A DNA stretch of 28,082 nt from Pleurotus djamor (GCA_029747585.1 JAPEVF010000012.1:182107-210188), one strand, 5' to 3'; counted from the stretch's first letter, positions 1-11,100 are shown. Translations and numbers: made by a program. The notes: generated by a model not told the origin, from the sequence alone.

Positions 1-148
1 ANTTATNAGCAAGTATAGAACGCTTCNCTGTCCATNGCGTGACGTCTATGNCNTCTGTGGATTATGACGTCACTGGCCAATATGGAGGGGTTCAAAAGAC
101 ATACACCCGCCGCCTCATTCAACTCTCTCTTGAACACCAACTACGACC

Positions 149-1412
149 ATGTTCTCAAGAATAAGCAATATTTCTCGTTCAACTGCTCTCAATGCGCATC
201 TTCGCCCTTCAGTCATTCCGCCTAGCGTTCTCCGGGCGTCAGCCAACCCAACCCTCTACCATGCTCGCACAGCGGCCAGCATGGTATCNGGTCGACCTGC
301 CAGTCAGACTATCGACCACGCNGCNACTAACATCAAAGAAGAAGTCGGGAACTCAGCAGCAGATCTCGCCAANATGATNGCTGGAGGCAATTTGAANNTG
401 TCGAANGACTNTGTNGCAACGAAAAACGACACCTTCGTACGCTTGTTTCTTTCGCTATATGCGNNCNNATGACGAGATNGGCGCATATATAGCTNGGNAT
501 TACGAATGCAGTGGCGGCTTCNGTGCCAAAACCCTATGTTACCTTCGGATTGGCAGGTATGATTCTATGTTTTTCAAGTGCGTCCGTCCCTAAGGATGAT
601 CACAGGGGCGCTCCCGTACCTCGGTACTGCTGCNACCACNGTNTANTTCGCCAAGCAGGCAGGAATGGCAGCCACTGGAGTAATCACGAATGTCGATCCC
701 GGTGTAGCAATCACAATTCTCGACCAAGCTCTCAATATTCAGGTTACTTACGGTGCCGTGATGCTGTCGTTCCTTGGTAAGAACTGCATACATCCAAGTC
801 GTCGTTGGAACGGCGGGTTCTAACGTATAATCTTTGCAGGAGCCCTCCATTGGGGCATGGAGTTCTCTGGGTATGGGGGACACAAAGGATACGCNCGACT
901 CGCTCTCGGCGCGGCCCCGATTTTGTATGCCTGGCCGACATTGGCATTGCAACCTGTGACGGCTTTAATCGTTCAGTGGGNTGGCTTCACCGCTCTATGG
1001 TGGGCGGACTCNAAGGCTACTCATATGGGNTGGGGTGAGTNCTACCAANCCGTATCGNCAGACTNGNNGGTNTCANANCTTTTATAGCTCCCAAATGGTA
1101 CTCTCAGTATCGGTTCTACTTGTCGGTGCTCGTGGGTACTTGGTATGTATACGGTTATGATTGACTTCGATACGTCGCCTAAACGTTGTGCACAGCATCA
1201 TCGGAACACTCGCTGGAACCTCCTACTATGGACCCGTGGGTGGGCATGGTCTCATTTCGCATGATCTTGACATGCTGCGCGAAGAGCGTAAACGCTTGAA
1301 CTCGGAGCGCGAGGGTGTTATTCCNGGCAACNTCGAAGCTCTCCCCGCTGGAGAANCGTCTGGTCACTATACNGCCATCAAGAAGAAGGAANNGCAGGAA
1401 AAGGAGNATTAA
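149..1412 (+). CDS. DUF3429 / TMEM69-like mitochondrial membrane protein
   Basis: Six exons: 149-436, 493-556, 606-776, 840-1034, 1088-1142, 1196-1412, giving 329 aa in frame. Introns are 49-63 nt with GT..AG ends; the first (GTACGC donor) is the least certain because Ns surround it. The N-terminus is rich in Arg, Ser and Ala with few acidic residues, as in a mitochondrial presequence. The conserved block starts near residue 105 (VPKPYVTFGLAG, then ALPYLG) and continues with the hallmark ALHWGMEF near residue 175 and several hydrophobic helices (APILYAWPTLALQP, then a Trp-rich helix and YRFYLSVLVG). The C-terminal tail is charged and Lys/Glu-rich. This pattern matches the DUF3429 family (human TMEM69), a multi-pass membrane protein of unknown biochemical role. 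About thirty single Ns fall inside the coding exons, mostly at third codon positions. The family call is firm; mitochondrial location is inferred from the N-terminus. Confidence 0.85.
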
Positions 1413-1747
1413 AGGAGGNGGCTCCTATGGCGTCGNAANGCATCAGTATCATTCTGGTTGCCAGGCCGCCTGTTGTCCACGTCGGCAATGTCATAGCACA
1501 GATAACATGCAACTTGAGTTCCATCGTCTTCTCCCCAGTTTCTCTTTCTCCTTTCGTTCGTCGGTCAGGCAATAAGTAGNCTCATTTCGAGAGCCTTTTC
1601 CCGCTATTGTGCTCGCTTACTGCACAAATAGCTTACCGTCCTGGCTGGCCCTTCTGCTTCTATTGTTCCTCCTTTGGCTGACGGTGTCGCCTTCCCNACC
1701 TCTTTCTTCCCACTTCTTTCACGTCCTCTTAACGCCCTCCATTTCCT
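1413..1747. other. Intergenic, CT-rich promoter region
   Basis: This tandem gap holds the 3' end of the DUF3429-like gene and the promoter of the membrane-SH3 gene. From about 1530 to 1740 the + strand is strongly pyrimidine-rich, a common feature of fungal promoters and 5'UTRs. I see no convincing TATA box and no RNA gene. Confidence 0.5.
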
Positions 1748-2770
1748 ATGTATACTAAATTAATTCGACGCCTTCCTGCTGGACAGGCTCGCCATCATTC
1801 TGACCATTCAAAGCGTCAATTCGACGCTAACGGCAGTCTCACCGCACCATTCACGTTTACCGTCACTAGTACACGCAGGGCACCGCCCACCGTCACCGTC
1901 ACCACCACCCAGCGACCCCTGCCAACTAGCTCGTCATCCGTCGTCACCGTCACCACCACAGTCGTTTCGTCACAGACCTCCAGCTCNGCATCAATTCGTA
2001 CTTCCACAAGTACTACCAGCTCCTCGCGGGTTTCTGCAACGGCGACTGGGTCCCCCCTTCCCTCTGCGGTCGCCAACGAGCCCAAGATGATGGATGCTGC
2101 TCTCAACAGTGATCGTCGCCAGGCGGGATTGCCCCCTGGTGCAATTGCTGGCATCGTCATCGCAGTTCTTCTCGTCGTTGTAGCACTCGTCGTGTTTATC
2201 ATCCGGCGGAGGTCTATCATGAACCGCCAACAACGTTCTCAAAGTTGGAAGGATAACATGTTCTCGAGGGCGGTCAGTGGTGGGCAGGCTAATGGGGCGG
2301 GGTATAGTANCATGTCTCAAGCTGGGCGAGGAATCGAAACCACCATTCCGTCCAGCTCTGGATACGGGTTTGCTCCGTCGAGCCAGCAGTCGACTCCAGT
2401 GAAGACGATCCCCAGGGTACCCGTCCCCGCGACGCCCACATCCACTTACAACAACCCTGCACCGCCAACCGCACTGAACGCCAGGTCGCCTTTCTCGCCT
2501 TCAATGCCAGTCAATGGAGCCTTGGTCATCTCTACGTTCATCCCTTCNCTTCCGGATGAGCTTTCCATATCAATGGGCGAGACNGTACGAGTCCTGGCAG
2601 AGTACGACGATGGATGGGTGCTGTGTTCAAATATGAGGGCGGAGACAGGCATGGTTCCCCTCGAGTGTCTTAGCCAAGGTGGTAGTGGCCAGCAGGCGTT
2701 TGTTGCCAGAGATCCTGGTATTTCCAGGCGAGCGAGCAGCCTGACTGGCTCGTCGATACGAAGGAGTTGA
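1748..2770 (+). CDS. Single-pass membrane protein with C-terminal SH3 domain
   Basis: A single exon of 340 aa. Residues about 30-110 are rich in Ser, Thr and Val with repeated VTVT-type runs, as in a heavily O-glycosylated outer segment. A strong transmembrane helix follows at about 131-152 (GAIAGIVIAVLLVVVALVVF), then a basic stop-transfer (IIRRRS). The cytoplasmic part is disordered and Pro/Ser-rich. It ends in an SH3 domain at about 257-310, with the ALYDY-like strand replaced by STFIP, then DELSISMGE, DDGWVLC and GMVPLECL. No cleavable signal peptide is visible at the N-terminus, so it may insert by its helix as a signal anchor. The layout resembles yeast Fus1 (membrane helix plus C-terminal SH3, cell fusion), but orthology is not claimed. 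Three Ns fall in the frame without shifting it. A second protein of the same plan lies at 13153-14228. Confidence 0.85.
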   Translation: MYTKLIRRLPAGQARHHSDHSKRQFDANGSLTAPFTFTVTSTRRAPPTVTVTTTQRPLPTSSSSVVTVTTTVVSSQTSSXASIRTSTSTTSSSRVSATATGSPLPSAVANEPKMMDAALNSDRRQAGLPPGAIAGIVIAVLLVVVALVVFIIRRRSIMNRQQRSQSWKDNMFSRAVSGGQANGAGYSXMSQAGRGIETTIPSSSGYGFAPSSQQSTPVKTIPRVPVPATPTSTYNNPAPPTALNARSPFSPSMPVNGALVISTFIPXLPDELSISMGEXVRVLAEYDDGWVLCSNMRAETGMVPLECLSQGGSGQQAFVARDPGISRRASSLTGSSIRRS

Positions 2771-3107
2771 ACGTTGATGGTTTCCCTCTCGGTGTACACG
2801 CACATTCTTTTTTCTTGGGTTAGAGGATGGAATGAGACACTCGATAGTAGTTGTATTTCATCGCGCGTAGATTCGCTCGGACAATTGTCACGGCTACCCT
2901 TTATTATGATATTGTATCCCGTACCACAGAAGTTGTTGCCACTGGCATTGATTGCCCCTGACTGTCTCTCTGCTTCCGTTCCAGCATCTCCACGAGGAAC
3001 TTATCCTTGACGATGATTGACTGTTTCAGGAACCTGTAGTATATTCCATATCCTAATTTCGCCAAATTTCGACTCGACAATCCCCGCCTTCCCCCTTAAC
3101 TGAAACG
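2771..3107. other. Intergenic region
   Basis: Gap between two + strand genes. It should hold the 3'UTR of the membrane-SH3 gene and the promoter of the F-box/WD40 gene. There is an AT-rich patch near 2900-2920. I see no further gene, RNA or repeat. Confidence 0.4.
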
Positions 3108-5543
3108 ATGCTGAGCCCGACTTCACCTGCTGGTCCACTAGGAAGCCGTGACTCAGACCCGTGCACGCCCAGCGCCGCGAAGCCTATGATCATCAACCGA
3201 GAGAATATCCTAGCTTCAATTGGCTCAGAACATGAATGTGAAGGTAAGTTTGTAGGTGCCACTCCCTACGCGCTCATATCTTTGCTCTTGTTACAGAGCT
3301 CGCTCTGCAATTGCTCGCCTCTTTGCCGAGATCTAGGCTGGCAACCATACGGCGTCGAATCGCGCCTCTTCTGCAATTTGATGTCGTCGGTGTACGCCCC
3401 AATACTCTCATACGACTGCCACAAACCTGACAGGAAATCCACAGTCATTGCCCACTGAGCTTTCCCTTCAAATCTTCTCACAGCTCACAGCGCAGACCTT
3501 ATCAGCATGCTCCTTGGTTAACAAACGATGGCGCACATTGGCGAACGACCCAAGCCTTTGGAAGCGGTTATGTGACGAACAAGGTTGGACGTGGAAGCAT
3601 CCATCGAAGTCTCTCGCATTTGAGGAACGACGTACATCTGTGGTACCGTCGGAAGAATGGAACGACACGGATGATGAAGGCATGGGGGACTCTGATGAAG
3701 AAGAACCAGAGGAGGCCACCACAACCGTCCTCAGTGAAGTGGAGAAAGCCAAAATTCTCCTAACTCGGATGCACGCTGAGCTAGACTCGGGATTGGCTAG
3801 TATGTCCGCCAACTCTTCGTTCTTGGCGAACTTGTCTTTGAGTTCCTCGTCGTCGTCATCGAGCTCAGCTTCGAGTACAAGTCGTCTTACCGCTCGGCAG
3901 CATTCTTCTCCCCCAATGTTGAAATCCCCCAGTGGTTCCCCGATCACCGCTGATTACAGACTGCTATACCAAACACACATGCGCCTTTGCCAACGTTTCC
4001 GCTCAGCCAACTATCGATGCAAAATATTACAGCCCCGCTCTGGATCTGTTCATGGACACACCAATACCATATATTGCTTACAATTATACACTTACCCATC
4101 TGGGAAGCAAGTGCTTTTCACTGGGTCTCGCGACCGCTCCGTCAGGGAGTGGAATCTCCAGACTCATTTGGTCGAAAGGGTCATATCTGGAATTCACGAG
4201 AGTTCCGTCCTCAGCATATGCGTGCATGGCGGATTTTTGGCTAGCGCGGGGAGTGATCGTATGGTCGCTGTATGGGATTTGACGAAGAACGAGTTAGTCA
4301 AAGTGATGAGTGACCACGAAGACAGCGTCCTTTGTGTCCGATTTGACGACGAGCGGTTGGTCTCATGTTCTAAAGGTATGTGGTCAACGCCTTCGGGCAG
4401 CGGCACCGAGTAGCTAATGTTATGGTTGTAGATCGCACAGTGAGAACCTACACATTCCCAGACCTTACCCCACAATTTGTCTTTGGGGCACATCGTGCCG
4501 CGGTCAACGCGGTGTCTATCTCTAAATCGCTCATTGTATCCGCCTCTGGCGATCGATCTATCCGACTTTGGGACGCACGGACAGGTGCACTTCTTCAAAC
4601 CTTTGAAGATCATCATAGCCGAGGGTGAATTCATCTGCTATATATTTTTGCGATGTCCACACTCACTTCATGTAGAATTGCTTCCATCGATTTCAAACCT
4701 CCTTTCGTCGTCTCGGGCTCTTCTGACAAACATCTCCGTTTGTTTGACATGACCTCCATGCAAGGCTGGTCAACTTCCACCGAGTATCATTACGAGGGAA
4801 ATGCGGCCCCCGAAGCTCCCTTACCTTTCCATCATGCTTCCACAGACTTTCATTGCTCCCACCTGATGATGTGCCAGGCGTGTGGTAGCCTCAACATGGT
4901 GAATACCTTGGATTCACCCGCCTCCAATGCTTCTGGGTCAGGATCATCCAAAGCCAGGGCCAACGCAGTGGATGCGTCTTCGGGGAACAGGTGCACGCAT
5001 AAGGACCTTGTGAGAAGCGTTGCTTTCGGCCAACATTTCGTCCTGAGCGGCAGCTACGACCTAACCATCAAGGTACGTCTTATCTCTATCTTGTTCCTCT
5101 ATGTTCCTGCCCCAAGCTTGTTTTCGAATGGCTGTGTGACTGAATGTTCTACAGGTGTGGGATAGAAAGACGGGGGCGCTCGTTGCTAATCTCAAAGGTG
5201 GGCATACCGGCAGGATATTTTGCATAGGGTTCGATTACACCAAGGTGAGTTACGACATCCTAACATTTTCACGCTTCGAGGAATTTTCAATTCCTTTACG
5301 GTCGAATTTTGTCTTTTCGTCACTCGGTGTTTTCCCATGCTGACCTATGTTTACTTCGCTATCGCCGTAGATTGTTTCATGTGGGGAAGACCAGGTGAGG
5401 AATTCATTACCATAATGCACTCAATCACCCTTTACTGATCTATGTCTCTCCCATGCCAATGGCTTCGTCGCCGGGTCTATTTCTAGCATATCTGTATCTG
5501 GGACTTCTCTCACGGCATCGATACATCTTTCATTCAACTGTAG
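3108..5543 (+). CDS. F-box/WD40 protein, probable SCF substrate receptor
   Basis: Eight exons: 3108-3243, 3297-3391, 3445-4375, 4432-4624, 4676-5072, 5155-5244, 5371-5394, 5487-5543, giving 640 aa. The F-box begins at residue 78 (SLPTELSLQIFSQL, then SLVNKRWRTLANDPSLWK). An acidic and Ser-rich linker follows, with a run of nine serines encoded near 3850. From about residue 277 seven WD40 blades can be read, ending in REWNL, AVWDL, RTYTF, RLWDA, RLFDM, KVWDR and CIWDF, so the propeller is complete. Proteins of this plan (beta-TrCP, Cdc4, Met30) bind Skp1 through the F-box and present phosphorylated substrates to a Cullin-1 ubiquitin ligase. The substrate cannot be told from sequence. Between blades 5 and 6 there is a roughly 70-residue insert with a CSHLMMCQACG motif. 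One exon is only 24 nt. The acceptor at 3444 was preferred to 3437 because it gives DVVGSLPTELS in frame. Confidence 0.92.
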
Positions 5544-5929
5544 CGGAATTTACATACCACTTCGTCGGGACCCCGTACCATGGGTTCGTTCCCGTCGAGA
5601 CTATCCATGGCTTTGGTTTCAAGGAAAATGGATACCCCAGGATACCCTTCAGATTTTCTCAGCGGATTATATTCACCCGTTGACGTCGTTTCTACACTAC
5701 ACACATTTGTGCATGAATCCAATCACGTTCATATTTCTTAAATTGGCCATTGTCGCACCAGTTGACTTGTTCCGTGTAACATCGCGGGTCCCGAGCCTCG
5801 GAATCACCCTTAGGCTTACGGTATGATCATCAGACAAGACAAAACATCGTGCATTTGGCTTTTCCATGACGCCATGGATTCTCATGTTTTGTGTGACTGC
5901 TGAACATACCCTTGCAGCATGGGCCATGC
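5544..5929. other. Convergent 3' intergenic region
   Basis: Gap between the stop of the F-box/WD40 gene (+) and the stop of the ZCCHC8-like gene (-). Both 3'UTRs should lie here. Short open frames are present but show no domain and no plausible start context. Confidence 0.4.
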
Positions 5930-7094
5930 TTAATCAGAGTCAGACAAGTCCATCTCTCCCTCACCTTCCCCATCATCAGCGCCGAGGGGAATAGGTGGTA
6001 AAGGGGGAGGCGGCAAGGGCGGAGGCGAAGGCAAGGGNAGGAGGGGTGGTAGGAGGAGGGGGCGGGGGTTCGTCCCAAGCTTTGTGGCTATGAAGTACGC
6101 CACTCCACATTGCATCGTACATGTGTTGCGAGGACTGGGCCTCCGCAGTGGGAGATTCGGCCAACGTCGGAAGTGCGAAACCAGTATAAATGGGCAGAAG
6201 CTCAGAGGAAAAGTGGGTGATTGGATATCTTGCCCATCTTGATGGCAAAGGTGATTTCCGTTCATCATACGTCACTGTCGTATGAGAAAATTCTGGAGCA
6301 GTCTCTTGAGTCTCGCTCAAACTGGAATGATTATAGTTGGCACCGGGAGAGCTCTGTTCTTGATTAATCGTATCGTCCATCGCAGCTGATGATGAGAGCA
6401 TTCGGAAATTGATATGTTCGGCTTCGGCGTCCCCAAATATTATGAAGAGTTCGCCGTTTTCCTCATCGACTGAGTGGTCATCGTGTGCCTCCGTGTGAGG
6501 CTCGCCTAAGATTCTTTTACGCATGGAATCCTGAGGATTAATAGGACTACTCCAGCCTGGAGGATAGCCCCATATCGCCATATTAGCCAACCACTCCTGG
6601 CCGTGGGATGAGGACGAGGAGAGTGCTTCTTGAAGCAACTCGCCTCGGATCTCTCCTGGAACGAAGGCTTCGATCCATTGCAACCGTTGCAATTTCCAGC
6701 CTTCGACTTCGTGAATCCTTCCTCTGGGTAGATCATCGCGGGTACTTTGTGCCTTCACCGACTGGAATAAACCTCGTGACAACTCGATGACGGCATTGTC
6801 GCGGGGATGGGGACAATGGAATAACAGATGTGAGGATGAGCCACAGTTGAAGCAACGACTGGCAGACTCAGCGAAGAGATCACTCTCGGAGAACCCGGTA
6901 TCGTTGCTTCCAAGTACTTCAAGAAAATCGCGAGGATATACACCACGAGGTTCCCAGCCTCCGAGAAACACACCTCCAGGTGTGAGATCCGTGAAAAAAT
7001 GTGGGATCCGTTCTTCTAGCTGCTGCTCAGATAGAGCATCACTTAGTATAGTTGATTTCGATGAGCTCGTGGTGTTAGGTTGGTTTGGCGGCAT
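5930..7094 (-). CDS. ZCCHC8-like zinc-knuckle and PSP-domain protein
   Basis: One exon on the minus strand. A CCHC knuckle appears near residue 82 (CFNCGSSSHLLFHC, C-x2-C-x4-H-x4-C), followed by PRDNAVIELSRGLF. A PSP (proline-rich in spliceosome-associated proteins) module follows, with PGEIRGELLQEAL, then MAIWGYPPGW. This pair is characteristic of ZCCHC8, the scaffold of the nuclear exosome targeting complex with MTR4 and RBM7, which feeds noncoding transcripts to the RNA exosome. The C-terminus is polyproline then acidic. As written, an N at 6038 shifts the frame and the open frame stops at 5976. Leaving out that one position continues the frame to a stop at 5930, giving about 387 aa ending GEGEMDLSDSD, an acidic tail like that of family members. 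I therefore treat the break as a sequencing artefact. Family call is firm; a role in RNA surveillance is by homology. Confidence 0.85.
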
Positions 7095-7617
7095 TTGGCA
7101 GGAGGTGCCAGTCGGAGTGGGTCGAAATGAGTGACAACAGGACAGTGTTTTTTTCGGAACCCTGTTACGCGTTCTTCATGACGTGTATTAACTACAACAC
7201 GCCTACGAGTTTGAGCCACGCGAGTAAACCGTATAGAAGGATAGATACTCACTACAGAGCATGCCCAGTGACCGTCGCCATTGGACATGAACGAGAGGTA
7301 CAACCTGTAGACTTCCGAACTCCGACGCCCTTCTAATTGGTAAATTGACTCACGAACTTGGAAGTACTTGACAATTGGTGACGCATCACACTTAGTCTTC
7401 GATAGGCTCGATACGCCGTTTGCATTTTCGGACAGGTCGACACTAATAGCTACGATAGAGAGGGTAGTTTCATGCCATCTTTGTGTTGCGTATAGATTTG
7501 GCAGAAGCCCATATTGACAAAGTCAGGCATCTAAGTTCAGAACAGAGGCTTTGTGTTAAAATAGAGTGGATTTTGAAAGACAACAGCTATAAGCAGTTGA
7601 GGTACAAGCGCGGAGCA
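7095..7617. other. Intergenic region upstream of the ZCCHC8-like gene
   Basis: Gap between two minus-strand genes. It should hold the 3'UTR of the glutaredoxin-like gene and the promoter of the ZCCHC8-like gene. It contains a TGACTCA motif (7346-7352). Short minus-strand open frames can be joined only with an impossible 21-nt intron, so no gene is called. Confidence 0.4.
7346..7352. promoter_or_regulatory. TGACTCA, Gcn4/AP-1-like motif
   Basis: A perfect TGACTCA bZIP-type site lies about 250 bp upstream of the ZCCHC8-like start. The motif is short and could occur by chance; binding is inference. Confidence 0.25.
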
Positions 7618-8002
7618 TCATATCGGGCTAGATTGATCAAGCTCTGTCTCCCACTTGACGAACGCTTCCTCTACCACCTTCGCATCCCAACGCCCTTTTG
7701 CTACTTCTTTCCCTTCGAGATGAAGCGCAGGAATCCAATACACATATTTTCGTTTCCACTTCTCCTGACCTGCGTCCTGGATGTTTATTGTTTCCAATTG
7801 AAAGTCCCGCTAAATCGAATTAACCGCTCAATATCAATACTAAGGCGACGCAGACGGACGAGGGACTCACTTTGCGTCGGACGATCTCTAGCTCAGCCTT
7901 GGCCACATCGCATAAGGAACAGTTTGGGCCAGAAAAGAGGGTTAAGCGGGGTAGCACCTTTGGAATACGATTCATCGGGAGGGGTCCGGAGCCAAGCCTC
8001 AT
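7618..8002 (-). CDS. Glutaredoxin-like (DUF836) small thiol protein
   Basis: Two exons on the minus strand, 8002-7871 and 7809-7618, with a 61-nt intron (7810-7870, GTGAGT donor). The product is 107 aa. It starts with LPRLTLFSGPNCSLCDVAK, a thioredoxin-fold first strand followed by a CSLC redox motif at residues 28-31. The second exon carries the later thioredoxin-fold elements: a KYVYWIPALHLEG strand with the expected cis-proline, and a closing WDAKVVEEAF helix. This matches the short glutaredoxin-like family that includes yeast YDR286C and human C5orf63, whose substrate is not well established. An 11-codon upstream frame (8044-8009) ends in frame just 6 nt before the chosen ATG. The start at residue 10 (MNRIPK) is an alternative. 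It is divergent from the CCCH gene, with 122 bp between the two starts. Confidence 0.85.
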
Positions 8003-8049
8003 GGGCGCCTAAGCGGTAGCAAATAGCAACGGAAGCACTTTCATGGCTT

Positions 8050-8055
8050 CACGTG
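8050..8055. promoter_or_regulatory. CACGTG E-box in a shared divergent promoter
   Basis: A palindromic CACGTG (bHLH-type site) sits in the 122-bp gap between the glutaredoxin-like gene (-) and the CCCH/AAA+ gene (+). Function is inferred from position only. Confidence 0.3.
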
Positions 8056-8124
8056 ATCTTTTACACCTTTCAACTGAACCCTACCATCGTTGGCAACGGT
8101 GAACTCGATGCCTCTACGTTGACC

Positions 8125-11100
8125 ATGCCTCCTGCAGAACCAGTATGGCGCGTAAAATGTGTGTGGAAGCGCCATATACCCTTTCTTGCTGCTAATAGCC
8201 ACCTAGCACGGCCCTGTCCCTTCTACCAGCAGGGCAAGTGTTTCTTCCAGGACCACTGTAACTTCACGCACGATGAGCCGTCAAGGCGCGTCGCAGCCTA
8301 CGACCGCAGCCCAAATCAATCTGGTGGACCAGACACGCCCCATGGTCCTGCAGTGCACATACATTCACCACCGCCTCCGTCTGTGCGCTCGCCTCGACGT
8401 TCACCTCGAATGTCAGGCCTTCTTTTAGCCCTCAAGGATGTCATTGGCGAAGTAGAAGAGGAGGAGGAACAGGAAGGTGACTCTCTGGAGGAAAGCTACG
8501 ACGATATAACAATGACCGAGGCATCGAGTGCTTCCGTTTCTTTGGTGCACCCTCTGTCGTCAAGTAAAGTCTCGACGTCCCCTCCGACTTCACCGCCAGC
8601 CATGGTGTCCGACTCGACTAGTCCGCCTCACTCAATCCCCGATCTACTATCCCCTGTTGGCTCGGAAGTCTCAAACTTGCCCTCCATACCATTTCCTCTT
8701 CGCATTCCTTCTCGCACATCTCGTCGCGAAGACTCCTTTGACTCTGGATATGCAGATAGCTGGCATAGCCCACATCCCCTTGTACTCTCCCCTCCCCGCA
8801 GTCCGGCACCTTCCTCCACGTTTGACATCCTTATATCACCTTTTGGAACTCCATCTGCCCGCGTCAGAGGGAACACACCTGTCCCAGTTTCCCCACTTGC
8901 CCTCAGCTTTGACGAGCGATCTACATCCCCTCCCCTAGGGCCCAGGTCCGACGATGTCGAGTCTGATCTCGATCACAATAGTCCAAATCATATCGTTGAA
9001 TTTGACACCATCCCCGACTCTGACAACAGTCCTACCAAGCGAGAGCTTCGATTTCCAAGAGATTTAGTGGAAACGCTGAGACGGCATTCGCGCTATATTT
9101 CAGAAGATTTGGATGAGCCCACTTCGCCTCAACTAGATACTCTATCAGCTGCGGAACGTTCATGGGAGCTTTCAGAGCGAGATCCAACAGCAATTTTCAG
9201 CCCCCAAGGCAATCTCAAACATCACCCTGTTGTCCAAGATTCATTACACTCTCAGCATCCCACAGAATGGCTGGAAGCAGGTTCAACTAGCTTCAATGAC
9301 GGCGAAATATCTCCATCATTCCCGCCGAACGAACTAGGCTCCTCAAGGGAAACGTATCTCTCGGTACCTCCTACGCCGGACTTGGTGCCGCCAAATTCTG
9401 CCAGCTACTCTGAAGAGTCTTCAACTTCCGACTTTGTTACGGAAGACATGCTTGATGCGGAGAACGATATTATTCTCCCGACATTCAGTCCCACTGCTCG
9501 CCTAGCGTACACTACTTCACCGGAACTTGAGGTGAAATCCCCGCCTGCAGATGACGACACGTTATACTCGTTTTACGATGTATACACCGCAGAATCTCCT
9601 CCGCCTGAAATTCCAAAGTCGTCGGCAGAATTGTCCCCCTCCGGTTCCGGTTCGTTGAGCGGTTCCCCAACGTCAACCATATCGCGAAAGTCACGAAATA
9701 CAGATAAGACACCTACTAAATCGACGTTTGAAATACAGAGGGCAAGGGTTTTCACTCCACCCCCCGTACCGTCGTCTGCTACCACAAGGGGTCGATCTGG
9801 GACAATAACAGATACTCCGCCGAGAAATGTATCATCTCCTTCTTCCCCAGCACTCACTGATCCTGTCTTTGCGTCCCCGACGCTTGTATCTCCGACACGT
9901 CCAAGTCCATTCTCTCCGCCTGAACTTTCTAGCTTGCCATCAAGGTCGCCCGAACAACTTCTCCCCAGCTTACGTCGGTCCCAGACGGTGTCAAGCCATG
10001 GAACAACGCGTTCGCGGGGCTCTTTGGGTAGTTCATCGTCCAAAGCGGAAGATAATTCATCGCTTCCGTCGTCGTTGGTAGATCAAAGAGCTCAGACCGT
10101 ATCCACTAACCATCCCTCAACACCGGAGGTATGTGTTCGTCTGTTTATGGTGACATTCTGGTGACATTCCTCATCCCTCCATTTTTCAATTGTTTCTCTT
10201 CCACAGCCACTTTTCGACCGCCTAGTCTCTCCCTCTTCCTCAGCGGATGTCTTGGACGACCACCTCGATCCCATCTACAGTTCTGAGCCAACGCAACCAC
10301 CTCCGGTTGCATCCCCTCCTGCTTCATCCTCTCCTGCTGGTCAGAAACGCCGCTCATTTCTGAAGCCACTGCGACTGGTAAGTCATGTACATGGGAGACC
10401 GGTATAGCTGATCCAACGAATTATAGTCTACTATCTCAAATTTGTCTTCTTCTGCATCTCGGTTATCATACACTGCAACGACTTCTTCAGCTATCGTGTC
10501 AAATTCCACTAGCATGCATCCTCTCGCTTCCGCTCCTAGCATATTCAGTGCGTCATCATTCAGGCCAGGCAAGTTGATAGCTCATTGCATAGTGCTAGGT
10601 TCTTCAAAACGTTCATCTATCGCATCTATCGCATCTACATCTGTAACACATTTGTCCAGGAACTCAACAGTACGATCTTCCTCTGCTTGCATCACTCTCT
10701 CTAACCTTTCAAAAGGTCACAACGAAGCGCACATCGTGTATACCCAGTCACATAACAAATACCTTCCAACCCCATCACGATCAATTGGACGAAACTATGA
10801 CTAATATGAACAAACGTGGAAGTGCTTCGACGTTCCGCTCTTCTTCCCGCAGGCAATCTACGATCAGTTATAGACGCAGCAACGCATGGACTCGGGATTC
10901 TAGAGACTTTACCTCACACAATCGATCTAATTCTAATTTCTCCGAACCCACCGGTCTCTACGACGTTGACGAAGATCCAACTATCACTGAAGATGACGGG
11001 TACAGTGTTCATCTAGATGACGACGACGATGAACGAATATACCAGCCTCTACCAACGCCAAACACAGCGCCGCCATCTAGGGCTCCTTCAGTCATGGACT

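Noticed and set aside
7095..7500. Minus-strand small frame beginning MQTAYRAYRRLS, loosely like an LYR-motif protein
   Set aside because: It can be extended only through a 21-nt intron, too short to splice, and otherwise ends after about 30 codons.
7483..8019. A 178-residue + strand frame opposite the glutaredoxin-like gene
   Set aside because: The minus strand encodes a clear CSLC thiol-fold protein with a good intron; the + frame has no domain and starts without a plausible ATG context.
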